From Clostridiales bacterium (GTDB taxonomy: Bacteria > Bacillota > Clostridia > Christensenellales > UBA1242), in NCBI GenBank assembly GCA_918292005.1, contig CAKJZJ010000016.1:1-64000 (forward strand): 64,000 nucleotides of DNA, written 5' to 3'. How positions within the stretch are numbered: position 1 is the first letter of the stretch; each line of letters starts with the position of its first letter. This document shows positions 61,911-64,000 of the stretch, one piece after another. The notes beneath the pieces were generated by a model. That model was not told where the DNA came from. It saw only the letters and a program-made list of their open reading frames with translations, and did no database searches. Position numbers and translations under genes: made by a program.

Positions 61911-62294
61911 ATGAGTAAAAAATGGAAAACTATCTTAATATGTCTACTAATAATACCATGTATGGTATTTTTCCATGGGTGCAGTTGCAGTTGCAGTGAA
62001 GGTAGGACGCCTAGTAGCGACCTAGAAGACAATAATAAAACATACACGATTATTTTCTACACCAATAGCGCACAGACTTTCGGCATACCTAGACAGGAAG
62101 TAGCCAAAGGCAAATATGCCCGTCGTCCCGAAGATCCTATTAGAGATAATTATGTATTCAAAGATTGGTATATTACTAGCGATAGTGCCAATAATTGCAA
62201 TAATGCATCTAGTGATGAATTTATATTCGACTTTATGCAACCTATATATGGAGACGTGCAATTATATGCCGGCTGGATAGCCAGAGAAGATTAA
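61911..62294 (+). CDS. Small lipoprotein with one InlB-type B repeat
   Basis: This 127-residue exported lipoprotein has signal peptide and lipobox HGC (Cys near 24) followed by CSCS. Residues ~45-125 form one Listeria-Bacteroides repeat: YTIIFYTNSAQTFG, RRPEDPIRDNYVFKDWYI and GDVQLYAGW. Such repeats are beta-grasp modules on surface proteins and bind other surface molecules. The start at 61911 is the first Met before the signal peptide; the longer frame upstream lies inside the MFS gene. Confidence 0.78.
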   Translation: MSKKWKTILICLLIIPCMVFFHGCSCSCSEGRTPSSDLEDNNKTYTIIFYTNSAQTFGIPRQEVAKGKYARRPEDPIRDNYVFKDWYITSDSANNCNNASSDEFIFDFMQPIYGDVQLYAGWIARED

Positions 62295-62310
62295 TATACA
62301 TAAAACCAAC

Positions 62311-62340
62311 AAAAAAACACCGTATAAACGGTGCTTTTTT
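62311..62340. terminator. Bidirectional terminator
   Basis: Stem CACCGT/ACGGTG with loop ATAA, flanked by A and T runs, between convergent genes. Confidence 0.85.
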
Positions 62341-62341
62341 T

Positions 62342-64000
62342 TTAGAATTGCGCATTGTATAAACCTGCATATACGCCATTTTTCTCTAGCAATTCACTAT
62401 GACTGCCACTCTCTACTATTCTACCATTCTGCATTACTAGTATGATATCTGCATTCACTATTGTGGATAGTCTATGGGCAATAATGAATGACGTTCTATT
62501 TTTCATGAGTTTATCCATAGCATTCTGGATAATGATTTCCGTTCTAGTATCTACACTAGATGTGGCTTCGTCTAGTATTAGCATTGGAGAATCCTGTAGC
62601 ATAGCACGAGCAATAGTGAGTAGTTGTTTCTCCCCTGCCGAAAAATTGCTCTCTTCAGTTAGTACCATATCGTAGCCATTAGGCTGACTACGTATGATAT
62701 GGTCTATGCCTGCATGTTTGCACACTTCGACTATTTTCGACTCGGGTACATTTTTCATACCATAGGCGATATTATCTTTGATAGTGCCTTCGAATAACCA
62801 TGTATCTTGGAGTACCATGCCGAATAGTTTTCGCACATTCTCCCTTTTCATATCCTGGATATTTACACCATCTATCAGTATCTCGCCACTATCTACTTCG
62901 TAGAATCTCATGAGTAGATTTACAAGGGTAGTTTTACCAGCACCCGTTGTGCCTACCACAGCCACCTTTTGACCGGCCTTAATTTTGGTATTTAGGTCGA
63001 ATAGTATCTGACGCTCTGGAGTATAGCCGAAATTTACATTACGGAGTTCTATGTCTCCCTTTACATCTTTGAGTACTATTTTTTTCTCACTCTCGTCTTC
63101 TTGAGATGGTTTCTCTAGGAATTCAAATATTCTCTCACTGGCTGCTAGTGTCATCTGGATATTGGTAACAATAGATGCCATTTGAGAGATTTGATTATTA
63201 AATCTACGATAGTATATAGCGAATGCCATAACTACTGGAGCAAAGGCAATATTCGTCATAGCCATAGTACCACCGATAATGATAATGAGTGCATAACCAA
63301 TATTGGTGAAAAACATTGTGAGTGGGTGTGATATACCTGCTAGTACATTACCTTTAAAGGATGATGTGTATAGTCTATTATTGATATCGTCGAATTTCTC
63401 TAGCACATCATCTTCGGCACTATATGCAGTAACCACGGTATGACCGGAATACACTTCTTCTATATGGCCATTTATCTCCCCCACACAAGCCTGTTGCATC
63501 TGGAAATATTTTTGGCTAGATTTGAATACCAACATTATTACTATGAAAGATATAGGTATGAGTACTACTGCAATTAGAGTGAGTTTCCACGAATACACTA
63601 GCATCATTATAATTGAGCCTATTATGGTAGTAATAGTCGTTATGAGTGTACCTATGCTACTCTGCATGGTGTCGGTTACCAAATCCACATCATTGGTTAC
63701 TCTAGATAGAATGTCTCCCGTAGGTGTCCTGTCTAGATATTTGAGTGGTAGGTCATTGATTTTATGCTCTATCTGAGACCTAAATTTCCTAGCCGTCTTG
63801 ATAGCCACTCTACCTAGAATATAGTCTTTCAGAAAACTGAGTATAAACGTGGATATGAGTAGTACTATAGTACCTATACCAATATTGCCTACCTTTGTAA
63901 GATTGACAGGTGTATCTAAAAGTAGCACACCTATCTTTCTCATAATGTCTGGTGTAATAATAGCCAGTACTGTACTGATGGTAGCACATATTATACTGAG
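62342..64000 (-). CDS. ABC exporter, fused permease and ATPase, 5' end outside window
   Basis: The frame stays open from 62342 to the right edge (about 552 residues), and its start lies beyond. Residues before the Met at 63943 form the first helix (ATISTVLAIITPDIM), so that Met is not the true start. The type I exporter membrane domain is followed by an ATPase: VVGTTGAGKTT, Q-loop MVLQDTWLFEG, signature SNFSAGEKQLL (FSAGE for LSGGQ), LILDEATSSVD and IAHRLST. The MsbA/MdlB-like group exports drugs, lipids or peptides. Such genes often come in pairs, so a partner may lie to the right. Confidence 0.93.
   Translation of the reverse strand, partial: LSIICATISTVLAIITPDIMRKIGVLLLDTPVNLTKVGNIGIGTIVLLISTFILSFLKDYILGRVAIKTARKFRSQIEHKINDLPLKYLDRTPTGDILSRVTNDVDLVTDTMQSSIGTLITTITTIIGSIIMMLVYSWKLTLIAVVLIPISFIVIMLVFKSSQKYFQMQQACVGEINGHIEEVYSGHTVVTAYSAEDDVLEKFDDINNRLYTSSFKGNVLAGISHPLTMFFTNIGYALIIIIGGTMAMTNIAFAPVVMAFAIYYRRFNNQISQMASIVTNIQMTLAASERIFEFLEKPSQEDESEKKIVLKDVKGDIELRNVNFGYTPERQILFDLNTKIKAGQKVAVVGTTGAGKTTLVNLLMRFYEVDSGEILIDGVNIQDMKRENVRKLFGMVLQDTWLFEGTIKDNIAYGMKNVPESKIVEVCKHAGIDHIIRSQPNGYDMVLTEESNFSAGEKQLLTIARAMLQDSPMLILDEATSSVDTRTEIIIQNAMDKLMKNRTSFIIAHRLSTIVNADIILVMQNGRIVESGSHSELLEKNGVYAGLYNAQF

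Noticed and set aside
62342..63943. ABC exporter as a complete gene starting at 63943
   Set aside because: The frame stays open to the window edge, and the residues upstream of that Met form the expected first helix.

Overview
This 64 kb window is low-GC DNA that looks like the chromosome of an endospore-forming, anaerobic Firmicute of the Clostridia type, probably from an uncultured lineage. The evidence is a GerA/GerB/GerC germinant-receptor operon, a desulfoferrodoxin (superoxide reductase), a zinc-type ribosomal protein S18, single-domain (p)ppGpp- and c-di-GMP-type HD proteins, AGGAGG-type ribosome binding sites and many U-tract terminators. Most genes use Leu CTA and Arg AGA heavily. 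A few (the DUF4116 gene at the left edge, the lipoprotein at 56.2-56.9 kb) look more AT-rich and may be later arrivals. The species cannot be named from the sequence.

Layout. 0-12 kb: a cut-off DUF4116 repeat protein, tRNA-Ser and tRNA-Arg, an HD protein, desulfoferrodoxin, the MgtE magnesium channel, a giant HRDC/DUF4011/SF1-helicase/endonuclease protein of defence type, a Mesh1-like HD protein, and a prfB-tsaD-pnuC run in which prfB keeps its programmed +1 frameshift. 12-20 kb: an operon in which a YwaF/TMEM164-like membrane domain is fused to an ABC ATPase, followed by its permease, a small anchored protein and a 931-residue lipoprotein. 20-26 kb: rpsF-ssb-rpsR and the germination operon. 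25.7-31.5 kb: a glycan cluster encoding the whole route to GDP-D-glycero-D-manno-heptose (gmhA, a hddC-gmhB fusion, hddA), with a GT4 glycosyltransferase and an O-antigen-ligase-like polymerase. 31-38.7 kb: a methionine gamma-lyase-like PLP enzyme, EF-P, a FabG-like reductase, an HD-GYP protein, a secreted transglutaminase-like protein and AqpZ. 38.75-39.3 kb: a tRNA-Gln gene next to two large hairpin-rich elements that carry its 3' end and terminator. 39.4-48 kb: SDR, YchF, UppP, YhhN, a divergent MetRS-like ligase, a divergent CTP synthase and a HAD phosphatase, with several intergenic palindromic repeats.

48-56 kb is the most novel part. It opens with an operon of five genes holding six copies of one unrecognised ~140-residue module. 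This is followed by a membrane-anchored Mrr-like nuclease, a lipoprotein with a possible permuted papain fold, small unknown proteins, an M20 peptidase with two altered metal ligands, and a YugP-family protein that has lost its HExxH motif. 56-64 kb: a lipoprotein, dnaN standing apart from dnaA, a 687-residue unknown protein with an HEINH zincin motif, an MFS transporter, an InlB-repeat lipoprotein and the 3' part of an ABC exporter.

Main points for follow-up are the tRNA-Gln-derived multi-hairpin elements, the tandem six-module family, the CTP synthase lacking both the catalytic Cys and His of its glutaminase, the YwaF-ABC fusion operon, and the recurrence of catalytic-residue loss in otherwise intact proteins. 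All assignments come from reading the sequence; no database search was run.
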